Source: Desulfosporosinus sp. (lineage in GTDB: Bacteria; Bacillota; Desulfitobacteriia; Desulfitobacteriales; Desulfitobacteriaceae). From it: 7,643 bases of DNA. The position numbers and the translations under genes are program-made. The stretch is from the NCBI GenBank assembly GCA_003132105.1, contig PKWS01000058.1:1-7643 (forward strand), written 5' to 3'. Below the pieces are notes generated by a model. The model searched no databases. It worked only from the letters and a program-made list of their open reading frames with translations, and had not been told where the DNA came from. Position 1 is the stretch's first letter. Each line of letters opens with the position of its first letter. Of the stretch, positions 5,936 to 7,643 are shown piece by piece.

Positions 5936-6883
5936 ATGGGGCTATTAGCGGTACATTTCTTTCCACAAGGGAGCAGGACAAACCCAAAAGTCTTAGCCCC
6001 TATGACGTACAGGCAAGGGACCGCGGTACTAGTGCCGGATTCAAGGAATATTGTTAATAAACTTTGGGTTAAAGGTGAAAAGGCGATCTCTGAACTCTAT
6101 ACGCAGAATATAAGCGTGATCGGGCAAGCGGTACAAATGGATTATTCTCCGAGATCTCCGATAACCGTAACCATCGGCGGACTAGTTAAAACTTTAGGAA
6201 TTCAAAACATTACAGACCCCGGAACGGTAGACTTTCTGATTAACGCAAACGAAAAGTTGTTGATCCCCGACCTCTGCACGAGCGGAACCGGAACCATATC
6301 TTATAAGTACGAATACCCCATTAGAATACTCCTTGAAGAACCGATATCCCAGGGTCAACACGGGATATTTGAGGACTCAATAAGCGTCAGCACAGACGAT
6401 AAGGACCTAGCTCTTGAGCTTGGCTATAAACACCTATACAAATATAGCCAACCTGTTGTAAGTGGGACGATAGGCCCCTTAGAGGGGCAGTATAGGCCGG
6501 GCGAATTGATAAAGGTTGAGCTTCCGGACCTTAACGTTAATCAGTATTTAAAAATCCAAGAAGCTGCTTATATAAGTGTGCCTAACGAACCAGTTGAAAT
6601 TAACCTCACCCTGGATACCCCCGAGCGAGACATGAGTAATATCCTTAAGGACATGGCGGCTCGCTTGGCTAAGTTGGAGAAAACGACGTACCAGGACGAC
6701 GACGGTCCGGTAGAGAAGTACATTGCAAAAGAAGAAATTTATAACTGGTCTGAGGTTGCCGGAAAGACGGATCCGATACAAGACGCGAGTTGGCTATTTT
6801 GGGCTGAGGATGTGAGCGAAAGTTCGCATCTTTTATTATTGCCTTCAGATGCCTTGTATCCGGGCGCAACACTTTATCCTTAA
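5936..6883 (+). CDS. Baseplate hub / tail-associated protein, C-terminal half
   Basis: A protein of 315 residues from ATG-5936 with an ideal upstream AGGAGG. It opens within a strand, AVHFFPQGSR (residues 5-14), followed by DSRNIVNKLWVKGEK (35-49). In single-chain hub proteins these motifs follow a GYxWYVD-like motif, and the matching GYEFFID ends the previous gene's core. Later parts are strand-rich, with RPGELIKVELPDLNVNQYLKIQEAAY (187-212) and EPVEINLTLDTPERDMSNIL (218-237), a common hub C-terminal pattern. A short coiled coil (LKDMAARLAKLEK, 237-249) and an acidic linker follow. The last 27 residues (289-315) are the second copy of the LYP tag. It probably assembles with the product of the preceding gene to form one hub at the tail tip; that pairing is inference. 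No lysozyme or peptidase motif is visible. Confidence 0.72.
   Translation: MGLLAVHFFPQGSRTNPKVLAPMTYRQGTAVLVPDSRNIVNKLWVKGEKAISELYTQNISVIGQAVQMDYSPRSPITVTIGGLVKTLGIQNITDPGTVDFLINANEKLLIPDLCTSGTGTISYKYEYPIRILLEEPISQGQHGIFEDSISVSTDDKDLALELGYKHLYKYSQPVVSGTIGPLEGQYRPGELIKVELPDLNVNQYLKIQEAAYISVPNEPVEINLTLDTPERDMSNILKDMAARLAKLEKTTYQDDDGPVEKYIAKEEIYNWSEVAGKTDPIQDASWLFWAEDVSESSHLLLLPSDALYPGATLYP
6800..6880 (+). repeat. C-terminal LYP tag, copy 2
   Basis: The final 27 codons of the second hub gene, reading WAEDVSESSH then LLLLPSDALYPGATLYP. They match copy 1 at 5839-5919 at 14 of 27 positions without a gap. The tag ends directly at the stop codon, while copy 1 has one extra alanine. DNA identity outside the first nine bases is moderate, so any duplication is not recent. 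Confidence 0.75.
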
Positions 6884-6897
6884 GAAGGAGTGAAGAG

Positions 6898-7371
6898 ATG
6901 AAAGAGAACTCAAACTGGTTAGGCCAATGGGAGATCGAGATCAGGGAGAATGGAAGCGTTAAGGAGATCGTGCCGCTAAAGCATAACCTGATTACCGATG
7001 CCGGACTCAATACGCTGAGAGACATGCTCTCAGGTGCTATTACTGACGCTCAGATTAAATATGTGGCTCTTGGCAATGGTGCAACCGCACTGGCGAACAC
7101 TGACACGCAGTTGGTTGCGGAACAATTCCGCAAAGTTGTTACCTCGCGAAACGTGGATCCCATCACACCGGGAAAACTCTATACAGAGATTTACATCGCT
7201 GATACCGAGGCAAACACTTTCAGGACTGAGGAAATTGGGTGGTTTGCAGGGGTTACGGCCGTCGCCGGAGTGAACACTGGGTTGTGTATCGCCAGAATTC
7301 TTTACAGTAGGCAAAAGAGCGCAACAGAGTCGTGGACGATCCGGCGTACTGACACGATTTCGAGAGGGTAG
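6898..7371 (+). CDS. Baseplate / tail fibre-associated structural protein
   Basis: A protein of 157 residues from ATG-6898, with AAGGAG at 6885-6890 seven bases upstream. The pattern belongs to a widespread small phage tail family: an N-terminal strand, then HNLITDAGLNTLRDML (29-44), YVALGNGATA (55-64), EQFRKVVTSR (75-84), LYTEIYIADTEANTFRTEEIGWFAG (94-118), and a closing IRRTDTISRG. Members are usually encoded between the hub and the fibre genes in phages of Bacillota and are annotated as tail or baseplate proteins. Their exact role is not well established, and a link between hub and fibre or a small receptor-facing module are both plausible. No signal peptide or membrane segment is present. 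It lies 14 bases after the second hub gene. Confidence 0.65.
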   Translation: MKENSNWLGQWEIEIRENGSVKEIVPLKHNLITDAGLNTLRDMLSGAITDAQIKYVALGNGATALANTDTQLVAEQFRKVVTSRNVDPITPGKLYTEIYIADTEANTFRTEEIGWFAGVTAVAGVNTGLCIARILYSRQKSATESWTIRRTDTISRG

Positions 7372-7379
7372 GTGGAAAT

Positions 7380-7643
7380 ATGGCTTTAGGAGATTACGTA
7401 AAAACTACGTTTAATGACGGTGCGGCTCCGGGGATCTCGGCAGCACGTCTAAATAACAACGAGAACAAAACCGGTGAATTGGATTCGGCACAAGCCGCGC
7501 ATTTAGTGGCGTCAGATCCACACCCTCAGTATTCCCTCGATACCGATCTAAGTGGCCTAGCCGGCGCAGGCCGAACGACTGAAACGGTCAAAGGAAATGC
7601 CGCTGCCCTTGCTGCGCATCAGGCGGATTATGTGCGTAACCCT
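7380..7643 (+). CDS. Tail fibre / collar-type protein, N-terminal part (cut by window end)
   Basis: An ATG at 7380, preceded by AGGTGG at 7370-7375, opens a frame that runs to the window edge with no stop (88 codons). The N-terminus reads MALGDYVKTTFNDGAAPGIS followed by ARLNNNENKTGELD, the usual N-terminal baseplate-attachment segment of phage fibres. Next come AAHLVASDPHPQYS, containing the DPHPQY motif frequent in fibre and collar proteins, and GRTTETVKGNAALAAHQADYV. Proteins of this sort attach by the N-terminus to the baseplate and bind the host surface by the C-terminus, which is not visible here. Whether this is the receptor-binding fibre itself or a shorter linker cannot be decided from the part shown. 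Confidence 0.7.
   Translation, partial: MALGDYVKTTFNDGAAPGISAARLNNNENKTGELDSAQAAHLVASDPHPQYSLDTDLSGLAGAGRTTETVKGNAAALAAHQADYVRNP

Noticed and set aside
5794..5947. A small intron or a translational bypass element splitting the hub gene
   Set aside because: About 150 bases is too short for a self-splicing group I or II intron, and the stretch carries its own stop, perfect AGGAGG and ATG. Separate translation explains it without bypassing.
7034..7273. Second plus-strand frame inside the 6898-7371 gene
   Set aside because: It is fully contained in a gene with a good ribosome binding site and family-like motifs, and its own start has no binding site.
1..7643. CRISPR array, tRNA, integrase/attachment site, insertion sequence or diversity-generating template/variable repeat pair
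   Set aside because: Reading through the window showed no regularly spaced repeats, cloverleaf-like sequence, transposase or integrase motifs, or reverse transcriptase. The only long repeats seen are the protein-level ladder and the LYP tags.

Overview
The window is a 7.6 kb piece of the late structural operon of a tailed bacteriophage or prophage. It runs from the head-tail joining genes through the tail to the baseplate and first fibre genes. Every gene lies on the + strand, and genes overlap by a few bases or sit close together. The host is probably a member of the Bacillota. The reasons are strong AGGAGG-type ribosome binding sites, frequent TTG/GTG starts, moderate GC and protein families typical of phages from that phylum. 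I cannot name a genus. There is no sheath gene between the tail-completion genes and the tape measure, so the tail was probably long and non-contractile (siphovirus-like). I cannot tell a free phage from a prophage, because no integrase, attachment site or host gene is in view.

Layout: (1) bases 1-1205 hold the neck and tail-completion genes: the 3' end of a gp6-like connector, a head-closure protein, an HK97 gp10-like protein and a probable tail terminator. (2) Bases 1218-2093 encode the major tail tube protein, which carries a C-terminal SwmB-like/Ig-like domain, followed by a hairpin terminator. (3) Bases 2164-2786 encode the tail assembly chaperones as two overlapping reading frames. A well-formed -1 frameshift signal joins them: slippery T TTT TTA, a 6-nt spacer and a perfect 10-bp stem. 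(4) Bases 2786-5308 encode an 840-residue tape measure protein with an in-register 11-residue aromatic ladder about 200 residues long. (5) Bases 5311-6883 encode a baseplate hub (gp27/Tal-like) that looks split into two separately translated proteins. Both halves end in a related 27-residue tail rich in Leu-Tyr-Pro. (6) Bases 6898-7643 encode a small baseplate/fibre protein and the N-terminus of a tail fibre or collar protein cut by the window edge.

Together these genes would close the filled head, build and terminate the tail tube, chaperone and measure its length, and form the tip that carries the fibres. The points most worth a second look are the split hub with its duplicated C-terminal tag, the frameshift signal, and the probably acquired Ig-like domain on the tail tube. 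I see no defence system, CRISPR array, RNA gene or insertion sequence, and no stretch longer than about 70 bases without a gene.
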